From JAENVT01 sp039931555 (lineage in GTDB: Bacteria > Actinomycetota > Acidimicrobiia > Acidimicrobiales > Ilumatobacteraceae), in contig JBDTRP010000041.1 in NCBI GenBank assembly GCA_039931555.1, positions 8,982 to 72,981 on the forward strand: a stretch of 64,000 nucleotides of DNA, given 5' to 3'. The stretch's first letter is position 1; each line of letters starts with the position of its first letter. This document shows, one piece after another, positions 25,471 through 33,743 of the stretch. The position numbers were made by a program, and so were the translations under genes. Below the pieces are notes generated by a model, which saw only the letters and a program-made list of their open reading frames with translations, made no database searches and was not told the origin of the DNA.

Positions 25471-26237
25471 ACACACCGTTCGCCTACGGCGAGAAGGTGT
25501 TGCTGCTCGACTTGAAGCAGCGCAGGTATCTGATCACCCTTGCCGAGGGTTCCGAGTTCCACAGTCACAACGGCTTCTTCGCCCACAGCGACCTCGTCGG
25601 GCAACTGGAAGGTGTGGTGGTGAAGAGCACGAAGGGCTCGCCGTACACCGCGCTGCGACCGACGCTCGAGGACTTCGTCGTCGAGATGCCCCGAGGCGCG
25701 CAGGTGATCTATCCGAAGGATTTGGCGCCGATGTGCATGCTCGCCGACATCGGTCCTGGGGTCCGTGTGCTGGAGAGCGGTGTCGGGTCGGGGGCGCTCA
25801 GCATGACCATGCTGCGATGGGGCGCGGAGATCGTCGGCTATGAGTTGCGTGAGGACTTCGCCAATCGGGCCAAAGCCAATGTGCGCAGCTTCCTCGGCGA
25901 AGGGGCGATGGAGCGTTATCACGTCGAGTTGCGCGACTGCTACGACGGCATCGACGAGCGCGGGATCGACCGAGTCGTGCTCGACCTGCCGGAGCCGTGG
26001 CAGGTCGTGCCCCACGCGATGGAAGCACTGCGGCCCGGCGGCATCCTCATCGCCTACACCCCGTCGATCATCCAGGTGTCGCAGCTCCGCACTGCGTTGG
26101 CATCGAAGGCGTGGAACGGCACCCGCAGCCTCGAAGTGCTCCATCGGGGCTGGTACGTCGAGGGTCAGGCAGTGCGTCCCGACCACCGCATGGTCGCCCA
26201 CACCGGCTTTCTGACCACCGCGAGATTCCTGGGCTGA
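25467..26237 (+). CDS. trmI: tRNA (adenine-58-N1)-methyltransferase
   Basis: A 256-aa SAM-dependent enzyme that makes m1A58 in the T-loop of tRNAs, usually as a tetramer. An N-terminal beta-barrel (about 1-65) precedes the Rossmann fold with motif I LESGVGSGALSM and motif IV DLPEPW. In Mycobacterium trmI also lies near the proteasome ATPase gene. The start overlaps the ttuA-like stop as ATGA, so thiolation of base 54 and methylation of base 58 are expressed together. Confidence 0.93.
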   Translation: MNTPFAYGEKVLLLDLKQRRYLITLAEGSEFHSHNGFFAHSDLVGQLEGVVVKSTKGSPYTALRPTLEDFVVEMPRGAQVIYPKDLAPMCMLADIGPGVRVLESGVGSGALSMTMLRWGAEIVGYELREDFANRAKANVRSFLGEGAMERYHVELRDCYDGIDERGIDRVVLDLPEPWQVVPHAMEALRPGGILIAYTPSIIQVSQLRTALASKAWNGTRSLEVLHRGWYVEGQAVRPDHRMVAHTGFLTTARFLG

Positions 26238-26268
26238 CGCGTCGGCCTGCCCTGACGACGAGCCAGAA

Positions 26269-26311
26269 CTTTGTCGCTGGGAGGTCGCTGAGCGACCTGG
26301 GAGCGACAAAG
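26269..26311. repeat. 43-bp nested palindrome, copy 1
   Basis: Outer arms CTTTGTCGCT (26269-26278) and AGCGACAAAG (26302-26311) are perfectly complementary. Inner arms GGTCGCT (26283-26289) and AGCGACC (26291-26297) are too, with 4-nt spacers and a single central base. A second copy at 59434-59476, in inverted orientation, differs at 2 of 43 positions. It lies between the convergent trmI and ferredoxin genes. Confidence 0.85.
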
Positions 26312-26350
26312 GTTCGAGTGCAGCCACACCGTCAGGCCCTGAGACGCGAA

Positions 26351-26377
26351 GAAAGGGCGCCGAACGGGCGCCCTTTC
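26351..26377. terminator. bidirectional hairpin terminator
   Basis: GAAAGGGCGCC (26351-26361) pairs perfectly with GGCGCCCTTTC (26367-26377) around a 5-nt loop. It lies between convergent trmI and ferredoxin. The A-rich and T-rich ends of the stem give a short U-run on both strands. Confidence 0.75.
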
Positions 26378-26395
26378 GTCAGAAAACTCTGAGAA

Positions 26396-26641
26396 CTACG
26401 GCTCGATGAAGATGCACTCGCCGGGGCATTCCTCGGCGCTCTCGATCACAGCGTCGAGCTTGCTGTCGGGAAAGCTGGCCATGCCTTCAGCGCCTTGAGG
26501 ATTGCCCTTGGCCGTGGCGTAGATCTTGTCGCCTTCTCTGACGTAGGCAAGGCCATCGTCGAGCAGCGTGAAAACGTCGGGCGCGATCTCCTCGCACAGT
26601 CCGTCGCCGGTGCACAGATCCTGGTCGATCCAGACCTTCAT
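26396..26641 (-). CDS. ferredoxin
   Basis: An 81-aa acidic ferredoxin. The N-terminal motif CTGDGLCEEIAPDVF and the C-terminal CPGEC give four cysteines in a C-x5-C ... C-x3-C layout, like the small actinobacterial 3Fe-4S/4Fe-4S ferredoxins that serve P450s and other oxidoreductases. ATG at 26641 has GAGGAG upstream; an upstream in-frame start was rejected. Its partner is unknown; the Fe-S enzyme TtuA encoded nearby is one speculative client. Confidence 0.88.
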   Translation of the reverse strand: MKVWIDQDLCTGDGLCEEIAPDVFTLLDDGLAYVREGDKIYATAKGNPQGAEGMASFPDSKLDAVIESAEECPGECIFIEP

Positions 26642-26797
26642 ACTTAACGTCTCCTCATTCGAAAGGGTCAGACGTGGCTGAGCATACAGGCCGGTCACCT
26701 GCAAACACTGGTTACAGCCTTCCAGGTGATAGGGGTCACGCCGGGCCGGCGGGGGCTGGTGGCCGGTCAGTGCGCGTCACCGGGTACCGCGCGCGTG

Positions 26798-26803
26798 TAG
26801 GTT
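26798..26803 (+). promoter_or_regulatory. -10 element of leaderless-type promoter (arc)
   Basis: TAGGTT ends 6 nt before the ATG at 26810. It is the likely main promoter of the Pup-proteasome run. Confidence 0.55.
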
Positions 26804-26809
26804 CCGACC

Positions 26810-28522
26810 ATGGCAGATGATTCTGACCCCACCGATGCGGTGCTGCAGGCGCAAGTCGTCGTGCTCGAACAGGAGATTGATCAACTGCGCCGCCGCCTCG
26901 CCGATGCGCCAAAGCGCCAACGCGCACTCGAGGAGCGCCTGTTGGAGACCAAGGGCCAACTCGCCCAGGCGGTGTCACAGAACGAGAAGTTGAGCTACAC
27001 CCTGCGCGAGGCCCGCGAGCACATCTCGTCGTTGCGCGACGAGGTCGACAAGCTGACGCAGCCGCCATCGGCGTACGGCGTGATCGTCGGCAAGAACGAC
27101 GACGGCACCGTCGACGTACTGACGAGCGGGCGCAAGATGCGCGTCGGGCTGCATCCCGACATCGACCACGAACAGTTGCCCCGTGGATCCGAGGTCGTGC
27201 TCAACGAAAGCTTCAACGTGGTGCAGGCCCGCCAACCGGAGGTCACGGGCGAGGTCGTGTCGATCAAGGAACTGCTCGACGACGGCGTTCGGGCACTGAT
27301 CGTGGGTCGCGCCGACGAGGAGCGGGTCTGCGAGCTCGCCGACTCGTTGCGTGGGGTGCACCTTCGCAGCGGCGACACGATGCGACTCGACCCTCGCACC
27401 AACATGCTGTTGGAGAAGCTGCCTCGACCGGAGGTGGAGGATCTGCTGTTGGAGGAAGTTCCCGACATCTCCTACAGCGACATCGGCGGCCTCGACAGTC
27501 AGATCGAGCAGATCGCCGACGCTGTCGAGTTGCCGTTCCTGTACCACGACCTCTTCGCGGAGCACCAACTCCCGGCGCCGAAGGGCATCTTGTTGTACGG
27601 CCCGCCCGGTTGTGGCAAGACGCTGATCGCCAAGGCCGTCGCCAACTCGTTGGCCAAGAAGGTCGCCGACAAAACGGGTGGAGAGAAGGGTCGTAGCTAC
27701 TTCATCAACATCAAGGGCCCGGAGCTGCTGAACAAGTACGTCGGTGAGACCGAGCGCCAGATCCGGCTGGTGTTCCAGCGTGCCCGGGAGAAGAGCGAAG
27801 AGGGCTGGCCCGTCATCGTGTTCTTCGACGAGATGGACTCGATGTTCCGTACCCGTGGCTCGGGGATCAGCAGCGACATGGAGTCCACGATCGTGCCGCA
27901 GTTGCTGGCCGAGATCGACGGCGTCGAAGGGCTGCGTAACGTGATCGTGATCGGGGCGACCAACCGCGAGGACCTCATCGATCCGGCGATCCTTCGACCG
28001 GGTCGTCTCGACGTGAAGATCAAGATCGAACGCCCGAACGACGTCGCGGCTCGCCAGATCTTCGCCCGCTACCTGACCGACGAGATCCCGATCGCGCCGC
28101 ACGAGAAGGTCCCCGACATGATCGTTCGGACGGTCGAAGAGATGTACCGAAGCGACGAGGCCAATCAGTTCCTGGAGGTCACCTACCAGAACGGCGACAA
28201 GGAGATCCTGTACTACAAGGACTTCTCGTCGGGCGCCATGATCGAGAACATCGTTCGCCGTGCCAAGAAGCTGGCGATCAAGCGGGTCATCGCCGGGGGA
28301 GCACGCGGTGTGTCGACCCAGGACCTGCTCGACTCGATCAAGCAGGAGTACAAGGAACACGAGGACCTGCCGAACACGACGAACCCCGACGACTGGGCCA
28401 AGATCAGCGGGAAGAAGGGCGAACGCATCGTGTTCATCCGCACGCTCGTCAAGGGTCGCGCCGAAGCCGACCGCGAGGGTGGCCGGGCGATCGAGCGAGT
28501 CGGTACCGGTCAATACCTTTAG
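26810..28522 (+). CDS. arc: proteasome-associated AAA ATPase ARC/Mpa
   Basis: A 570-aa hexameric ring ATPase that recognises pupylated proteins, unfolds them and feeds them to the 20S proteasome. An N-terminal coiled coil (about 15-85) binds Pup, and tandem OB folds follow (about 86-230). The AAA domain has Walker A GPPGCGKT (264-271) and Walker B VIVFFDEMDS (335-344). The last residues, GQYL, are the C-terminal docking motif that opens the proteasome gate. First gene of the conserved run arc ... dop-pup-prcB-prcA. Confidence 0.98.
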   Translation: MADDSDPTDAVLQAQVVVLEQEIDQLRRRLADAPKRQRALEERLLETKGQLAQAVSQNEKLSYTLREAREHISSLRDEVDKLTQPPSAYGVIVGKNDDGTVDVLTSGRKMRVGLHPDIDHEQLPRGSEVVLNESFNVVQARQPEVTGEVVSIKELLDDGVRALIVGRADEERVCELADSLRGVHLRSGDTMRLDPRTNMLLEKLPRPEVEDLLLEEVPDISYSDIGGLDSQIEQIADAVELPFLYHDLFAEHQLPAPKGILLYGPPGCGKTLIAKAVANSLAKKVADKTGGEKGRSYFINIKGPELLNKYVGETERQIRLVFQRAREKSEEGWPVIVFFDEMDSMFRTRGSGISSDMESTIVPQLLAEIDGVEGLRNVIVIGATNREDLIDPAILRPGRLDVKIKIERPNDVAARQIFARYLTDEIPIAPHEKVPDMIVRTVEEMYRSDEANQFLEVTYQNGDKEILYYKDFSSGAMIENIVRRAKKLAIKRVIAGGARGVSTQDLLDSIKQEYKEHEDLPNTTNPDDWAKISGKKGERIVFIRTLVKGRAEADREGGRAIERVGTGQYL

Positions 28523-28530
28523 GTGTCACG

Positions 28531-29250
28531 ATGGCAATCTTGGTGCAGATCAGCGACAGCCACCTGCGGGAAGCCCCGCACACCCCGGTCGACAAGGATC
28601 CCGACGCGTCGTTGTCGGCGACCGTTGCCGCGGTGCGCGACATCCATGCTGACCTCGTCGTGCTGACGGGTGACCTCGCCGACGACGGCACGATTGCCGC
28701 GTTGTCGCGAGTTCGGGATCTCGTGGACCAACTCGCCACGCCGTGCGTGGCCGTCGCCGGAAATCACGACGACCGTGCCCATGTGCTCGCGGTCTTCGGT
28801 TCGACCGACACGGTCGACCTGGGCGCGTGGCGGCTGCTGGCCGTCGAATCCGTCATTCCCGGCAAGGACCACGGCGCGGTCGACGTCGCGGCGTTGATCG
28901 GCCGGCTCGACCGGCTCGATGACCGCCCGACGCTGCTCGCCATCCACCACCCGCCCACGTCGCCGAGCACGCACCCCATGTTCCAGCTGATCGGCGCCGA
29001 GCAGATGCTGACCGAGCTGCGAGCCCGCCCCCACGTCCGCGCGGTGGTCAGCGGTCATCTGCACCAGGCGTTCGACCGTCTCGACGGGGATCTGCGGGTC
29101 TGCGGCGCTCCTTCGTCCTACTACGCCATCGAGCACGACGGCAACGACTTCCGGTTCAACGCCGACGGCATCGTTGGTGCACAGGTATTGACACTCGGGG
29201 ACGACGGGTCATTTTCGTGTGAGCGAGTCGCACGCTCGTTAGGGTGCTGA
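28531..29250 (+). CDS. metallophosphoesterase (CpdA-like)
   Basis: A 239-aa calcineurin-like phosphoesterase. The metal ligands are in ISDSHL, GDLADD, GNHDD, IHHPP and SGHLHQ, in family order. It resembles bacterial cyclic-nucleotide phosphodiesterase CpdA. The target could be cAMP; a perfect CRP-type site occurs at 46675. It sits between arc and dop, 8 nt after arc, an unusual insertion in this locus. Confidence 0.85.
   Translation: MAILVQISDSHLREAPHTPVDKDPDASLSATVAAVRDIHADLVVLTGDLADDGTIAALSRVRDLVDQLATPCVAVAGNHDDRAHVLAVFGSTDTVDLGAWRLLAVESVIPGKDHGAVDVAALIGRLDRLDDRPTLLAIHHPPTSPSTHPMFQLIGAEQMLTELRARPHVRAVVSGHLHQAFDRLDGDLRVCGAPSSYYAIEHDGNDFRFNADGIVGAQVLTLGDDGSFSCERVARSLGC
29240..29245 (+). promoter_or_regulatory. 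-10 element of leaderless-type promoter (dop)
   Basis: TAGGGT ends 6 nt before the dop ATG (29252). It lies inside the end of the phosphoesterase gene and may give dop-pup-prcBA their own transcript. Confidence 0.45.
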
Positions 29251-29251
29251 C

Positions 29252-30736
29252 ATGGCAATCCCAAAGGTCTGTGGGATCGAGACCGAGTACGGGATCATGG
29301 TCCGCGGGGCCGATAGCAACCCGGTGACCGCGTCGTCACTGCTGATCAATTCGTACCTCGCGGTCAACTACCGCAAGGTCGGCTGGGACTTCGAGGACGA
29401 GCATCCCGGTCACGACGCCCGCGGGTTCGCCGTCGACGATCTGCTGGCACCCGACATCGAGACCAACCTCGTCAACTCGGTGCTGACCAACGGTGCCCGC
29501 TACTACGTGGATCACGCGCACCCCGAGATCAGCACCCCGGAGTGCCTGACCGCGCTCGAGGTGGTGCGCTACGACCGGGCAGCAGAGGAGATCATTCGCG
29601 AGAGCATGGTCACGGCGAGGAGTCACCTCCCCGATGGCGCCGAGATCTTGTGCCACAAGAACAACTCCGACGGCAAGGGCAACAGCTACGGCTGCCATGA
29701 GAACTACCTGTTGGCCCGGTCCGTCCCGTTCGGTCGGATCGTCTCGCAGGTGACGGCACATTTCGTCACTCGCCAGATCGTGATCGGTGCCGGCAAGGTG
29801 GGTTGCGAACTACCGGGCATGTCTGCTGACGACGTGCCGTATCAGATCAGCCAACGAGCCGACTTCTTCGAGGAGGAAGTCGGCTTGGAGACCACGTTGA
29901 AGCGGCCGATCGTCAACACGCGCGACGAACCGCACTGCGACGCCAGCAAGTACCGCCGCCTGCACGTGATCGTCGGCGACGCCAACATGAGCGAGGTAGC
30001 GACCTATCTGAAGGTCGGCGCAACGGCGATCGTGCTGGCGATGATCGAAGACGATGCGTTGGGCGATGATTGGCAGCTGGCCAACCCTGTTGCCGCGATT
30101 CGTCAGATCAGCCAAGACCCCACGTTGCAGCGAACGGTGCTGCTGCGCAGCGGCCGCCGCGCCACGGCGGTCGAGGTGCAGTGGGGAATGCTCGAGCGTG
30201 CACGCAAGTACGAGCGCTCGCACGGGTTCGCCGTGATCGGCGAATCGGTCGGCGCCGATGTGCTGGCGAGGTGGGAGGCGGTGCTCACTGGATTGGAGAG
30301 TGATCGATCGACCGTCGCCGATGTCGTCGACTGGGTCGCCAAGCAACGATTGATCGAGGGCTACGCCGAACGGCACAGCTTGAAGGTCACCGATGCCAGG
30401 CTGAAGGCACTCGACCTGCAGTACCACGATCTGCGTCCCGAGAAGTGCCTGGCGCAACGCGTCGGCCTCCAGACACTGATCAGCGATGCTGACATTGCCA
30501 CCGCCAAGACCGAACCCCCGACCACCACGCGGGCCTACTTTCGCGGGCGGTGCCTGGCCAAGTGGCCGGCCGACATCGTCGCTGCGAACTGGGACAGCCT
30601 GGTCTTCGACATCGGTCGGGATCCGCTGCGTCGGGTCCCGATGATGGAACCATTGCGTGGGACGGCCGAGCATGTCGCTAGGTTGATCGACGAGAGCAAC
30701 ACCCCTGCCGAGCTGCTCGCCCGGTTAGGGGCATAG
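29252..30736 (+). CDS. dop: Pup deamidase/depupylase
   Basis: A 494-aa enzyme of the carboxylate-amine ligase fold. It deamidates the C-terminal Gln of Pup to Glu and also removes Pup from substrates. GIETEYGIM (8-16) holds the metal and nucleotide ligands. The segment after the first strand (about 40-75) is the Dop-loop region that PafA lacks. NNSDGKGNSYGCHENYL and RRLHVIVGDANMSE are shared with PafA. It directly precedes pup. Confidence 0.97.
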   Translation: MAIPKVCGIETEYGIMVRGADSNPVTASSLLINSYLAVNYRKVGWDFEDEHPGHDARGFAVDDLLAPDIETNLVNSVLTNGARYYVDHAHPEISTPECLTALEVVRYDRAAEEIIRESMVTARSHLPDGAEILCHKNNSDGKGNSYGCHENYLLARSVPFGRIVSQVTAHFVTRQIVIGAGKVGCELPGMSADDVPYQISQRADFFEEEVGLETTLKRPIVNTRDEPHCDASKYRRLHVIVGDANMSEVATYLKVGATAIVLAMIEDDALGDDWQLANPVAAIRQISQDPTLQRTVLLRSGRRATAVEVQWGMLERARKYERSHGFAVIGESVGADVLARWEAVLTGLESDRSTVADVVDWVAKQRLIEGYAERHSLKVTDARLKALDLQYHDLRPEKCLAQRVGLQTLISDADIATAKTEPPTTTRAYFRGRCLAKWPADIVAANWDSLVFDIGRDPLRRVPMMEPLRGTAEHVARLIDESNTPAELLARLGA

Positions 30737-30755
30737 GGTTCGAACGGAGGAGATC

Positions 30756-30950
30756 ATGGCTGAACGCACCCAGAAGCAAAAACCGGCACCCAGTCGCACC
30801 GAAGAGACCGTCGAGGAAGCTCCGGCAACGTCGGCGTCCGGTGACAAATTGAAGGCAGAACTCGACGATCTGCTCGACGAGATCGACGGTGTGCTCGAGA
30901 CCAACGCTGAGGACTTCGTCAAGTCGTACGTGCAAAAGGGTGGCCAGTAA
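30756..30950 (+). CDS. pup: prokaryotic ubiquitin-like protein Pup (C-terminal Gln form)
   Basis: A 64-aa, largely disordered protein tag. The C-terminal half (LKAELDDLLDEIDGVLETNAEDFVKSYVQKGGQ region, 32-64) has the helix that docks on the ARC coiled coil. The tail GGQ must be deamidated by Dop to GGE before PafA attaches it to lysines. GGAGGAG lies 8 nt upstream of the ATG, a strong ribosome-binding site. Confidence 0.98.
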   Translation: MAERTQKQKPAPSRTEETVEEAPATSASGDKLKAELDDLLDEIDGVLETNAEDFVKSYVQKGGQ

Positions 30951-30955
30951 CCACC

Positions 30956-31735
30956 ATGGCGATGCCGTTCTTCACGCCGGGCCACGATCCCGGCTCGAAC
31001 TTCCCTGAACTGCTGCGCCGGATCGGCTTGGGCACCGACGCGGTCAGCGTCGGTGATCAGGTCGTTCCCCACGCAACGACATGCGTCGCGATGCGTTATG
31101 TCGACGGTGTGGTCATGGCCGGCGACCGTCGTGCGACCAGCGGCAACTTGATCAGCCATCGTGGCATGGAGAAGGTCGTGCAGGCCGATCACTTCAGCGG
31201 TGTTGCGATCGCCGGCGCAGCAGGCCCGGCGATGGAGATGATCAAGCTGTTCCAGTTGCAGCTCGAGCACTACGAGAAGGTAGAAGGCTCGTTCCTGAGC
31301 CTCGAGGGCAAAGCCAACCAGCTGTCGATGATGGTGCGTGGCAACCTGCCGGCGGCCATGCAGGGCATGGTCGTGGTGCCCATCTTCGCCGGCTACGACG
31401 TGCGGCGGCGCACTGGCCGGCTGTTCACCTACGACGTCACCGGTGGCCGCTACGAAGAGCAGGACTACGTCGCCACGGGTTCAGGCAGCCTGCACGCCGG
31501 CACGGTCATCAAGATCGGATATCGCGAGGCGATGTCATCCGACGACGCCATCGCATTGGCCTGCAAGGGGCTGTGGGAAGCTGCCGACGCGGACTCCGCA
31601 ACCGGTGGTCCCGACGCGCTGCGCGGGATCTATCCGATCGTGGCCACGATCACAGCGCAGGGCTGGACACGGGTCACCGACGATCGGCTGGCAACGGTGT
31701 TCGAGGAGATTGCCACGGAGGTGAGAGCCCGATGA
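30956..31735 (+). CDS. prcB: 20S proteasome beta subunit
   Basis: A 259-aa precursor of the catalytic subunit. Cleavage between Ala40 and Thr41 (PHA/TTCVAM) exposes the N-terminal nucleophile threonine. A propeptide of 40 residues is shorter than the 57 of M. tuberculosis. GDRRATSGNLIS follows with the supporting Asp and Arg, and Lys is in the expected strand. The gene starts 5 nt after pup and overlaps prcA as ATGA. Confidence 0.97.
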   Translation: MAMPFFTPGHDPGSNFPELLRRIGLGTDAVSVGDQVVPHATTCVAMRYVDGVVMAGDRRATSGNLISHRGMEKVVQADHFSGVAIAGAAGPAMEMIKLFQLQLEHYEKVEGSFLSLEGKANQLSMMVRGNLPAAMQGMVVVPIFAGYDVRRRTGRLFTYDVTGGRYEEQDYVATGSGSLHAGTVIKIGYREAMSSDDAIALACKGLWEAADADSATGGPDALRGIYPIVATITAQGWTRVTDDRLATVFEEIATEVRAR

Positions 31736-32412
31736 CGATGCCGTACTACGTCGCGCCCGAACAGATCATGAAGGACCGCGCGGACTATGCCCGCAAGGGG
31801 ATTGCCCGTGGTCGGGCAATGGTCGCCGTGCGGTGCGCCGACGGCATCGCGTTGGTCGCCGAGAACCCCTCGAACACGCTGCGCAAGGTCAGCGAGATCT
31901 ACGACCGCATCGCATTCGCCGGCGTGGGCAAGTACAACGAGTTCGACCAGCTCCGTGTTGCCGGGGTGCGCGCGGCCGATCTCAAGGGCTACCAGTATTC
32001 GCGTGACGACGTCGATGCTCGCGGTCTCGCCAATCAATACGCCCAGATCCTCGGACAGGTGTTCACCCACGAGATGAAGCCGATGGAGGTCGAGATCCTC
32101 GTCGCTGAAGTCGGCCACGGCGACGACGACTATCAGCTGTTCCACATCCTGTACGACGGCACGGTGATGGACGAGCGACGCTTCAGCGTGCTCGGCGGCG
32201 ACGCAGAAGCCATCGCCGGTCGCCTCGACGAGTCGTATGTCGACACCTTGACACTCGCCGAAGCCATCACCGCCGGAACCGCAGCGTTGCGCGGCGCCGA
32301 TCGCACGCTGGGAGCCGACGACCTCGAGGTCGCGGTGCTGGCCCGCTCGAACGGGCGTCGATGCTTCCAACGGATGACCGACGCCGAGGTCGCCGAGATC
32401 CTGGGGAGCTAG
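31732..32412 (+). CDS. prcA: 20S proteasome alpha subunit
   Basis: A 226-aa structural subunit of the outer rings that form the gate. The N-terminal MTMPYYVAPEQIMKDRADYARKGIARGR region matches the actinobacterial gate and H0 helix. VAENPSNTLRKVSEIYDRIAFAGVGKYNEFDQLR is the alpha core, and no N-terminal nucleophile is present. It overlaps prcB by 4 nt, so the two subunits are made together. Confidence 0.97.
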   Translation: MTMPYYVAPEQIMKDRADYARKGIARGRAMVAVRCADGIALVAENPSNTLRKVSEIYDRIAFAGVGKYNEFDQLRVAGVRAADLKGYQYSRDDVDARGLANQYAQILGQVFTHEMKPMEVEILVAEVGHGDDDYQLFHILYDGTVMDERRFSVLGGDAEAIAGRLDESYVDTLTLAEAITAGTAALRGADRTLGADDLEVAVLARSNGRRCFQRMTDAEVAEILGS

Positions 32413-32418
32413 AGCACC

Positions 32419-33150
32419 ATGGCCAAGTCCGTCGATCTCAACAGCGATGTCGGCGAGGGCTACGGGGCGTGGCCGGGAGGCCCCGACCGGGAGCTGATGA
32501 AGATCATCACCTCGGCCAACATCGCTTGCGGCTTCCACGCCGGCGATCCGTCGATCATGCGTCGCACATGCGACTTGGCGGTCGAGAACCACGTCGCGAT
32601 CGGCGCGCATGTCAGTTACCCCGACCTCGCTGGCTTCGGTCGCCGATTCATCGACATGAAACCCGATGAACTGGCAGACGCGGTTGTCTACCAACTCGGC
32701 GCGCTCGAGGCGTGCGCACGAGTTGCCGGGTCGGCGATCACCTACGTGAAGCCGCACGGCGCGCTGTACAACACCATCGTCCGTCACCAGGCCCAAGCCG
32801 ACGCCGTCGCCGGTGCGGTGAAGCAGTACGACGCAACGCTGCCGCTTCTCGGCTTGCCCGGCACCGACAGCGCGATCGAGCGCGCCTCGGCCGCACACGG
32901 CCTGACGTTCCTGTTCGAAGGCTTTGCCGATCGCGGGTATGCGCCAGACGGCACGCTGATCCCGCGCGGCCAGCCCGGCGCGCTGTTGACCGACGAAGAT
33001 GCCGCTGTCGCGCAGGCAGTCGCGGTGGCCGACCGGGGGATCATCTCGATCTGCCTCCACAGCGATACTCCTGGTGCCGCGACGCTTGGCGCTGCGGTCG
33101 CCGTGGGTTTGCTCCAGGCGGGCTACGAATTGCGGCCATTCACCCGATGA
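32419..33150 (+). CDS. pxpA: 5-oxoprolinase subunit A (LamB/YcsF)
   Basis: A 243-aa protein opening with VDLNSDVGEGYG and IACGFHAGDP, the LamB/YcsF signature; VKPHGALYN is also conserved. With PxpB and PxpC it hydrolyses 5-oxoproline (pyroglutamate) to glutamate at the cost of ATP in the cytoplasm. It begins 6 nt after prcA, so it appears to share the proteasome message. It overlaps pxpB as ATGA. Confidence 0.95.
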   Translation: MAKSVDLNSDVGEGYGAWPGGPDRELMKIITSANIACGFHAGDPSIMRRTCDLAVENHVAIGAHVSYPDLAGFGRRFIDMKPDELADAVVYQLGALEACARVAGSAITYVKPHGALYNTIVRHQAQADAVAGAVKQYDATLPLLGLPGTDSAIERASAAHGLTFLFEGFADRGYAPDGTLIPRGQPGALLTDEDAAVAQAVAVADRGIISICLHSDTPGAATLGAAVAVGLLQAGYELRPFTR

Positions 33151-33743
33151 GGGTGCTCCCGTTCGGGCCGGGCGCGGTCCTTGCCGAATACGACTCGTTG
33201 GCAGAGGTGATGGCGGTCGACGACGCATTGCGCTCATCGGGTCTCGGCGGAATCGAAGACATCGTCCCGGCGGCGCGGACCGTGATGGTCATGTTCCGAC
33301 AGGTCGACCGGGTAGCCCTCGATGTGCTCCTCGTGCCGACCGCCGGCGACCCGCGCCCGCAGGGACCCGTGGTCGAGATCCCGGTGGTGTACGACGGCCC
33401 CGACCTCGACGAGGTCGCCGAGGCGACCGACCTGACGACCGACGAGATCATCGAGATCCATTCGTCGCAGATCTACTCGGCGGCGTTCTTGGGGTTCACG
33501 CCGGGGTGGGCATACCTGGTCGGCCTCGCACCCGCGCTGCGGGTGCCTCGTCGCTCGACGCCGCGTACATCGGTCACGGCCGGCTCGGTCGCGATCGCCA
33601 ACGAGTTCACGGGCGTCTACCCAACGATCAGCCCCGGCGGATGGCATCTGCTCGGCCACACCGACGAGCGGATGTTCGACGTGAACCGCGACAAGCCTGC
33701 GCTGGTGATGGCCGGCGATCGCGTGCGATTCGTGCGCTCATGA
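33147..33743 (+). CDS. pxpB: 5-oxoprolinase subunit B
   Basis: A 198-aa KipI/AHS1-type subunit. The signature GFTPGWAYLVGL and the C-terminal GGWHLLGHT with Asp and Arg nearby are typical. It acts with PxpC in ATP-dependent opening of the 5-oxoproline ring. It overlaps pxpA and pxpC by 4 nt each. Confidence 0.94.
   Translation: MRVLPFGPGAVLAEYDSLAEVMAVDDALRSSGLGGIEDIVPAARTVMVMFRQVDRVALDVLLVPTAGDPRPQGPVVEIPVVYDGPDLDEVAEATDLTTDEIIEIHSSQIYSAAFLGFTPGWAYLVGLAPALRVPRRSTPRTSVTAGSVAIANEFTGVYPTISPGGWHLLGHTDERMFDVNRDKPALVMAGDRVRFVRS

Noticed and set aside
26269..26311. Palindromic repeat as a CRISPR unit
   Set aside because: The two copies are 33 kb apart and inverted, with no array, spacers or cas genes.
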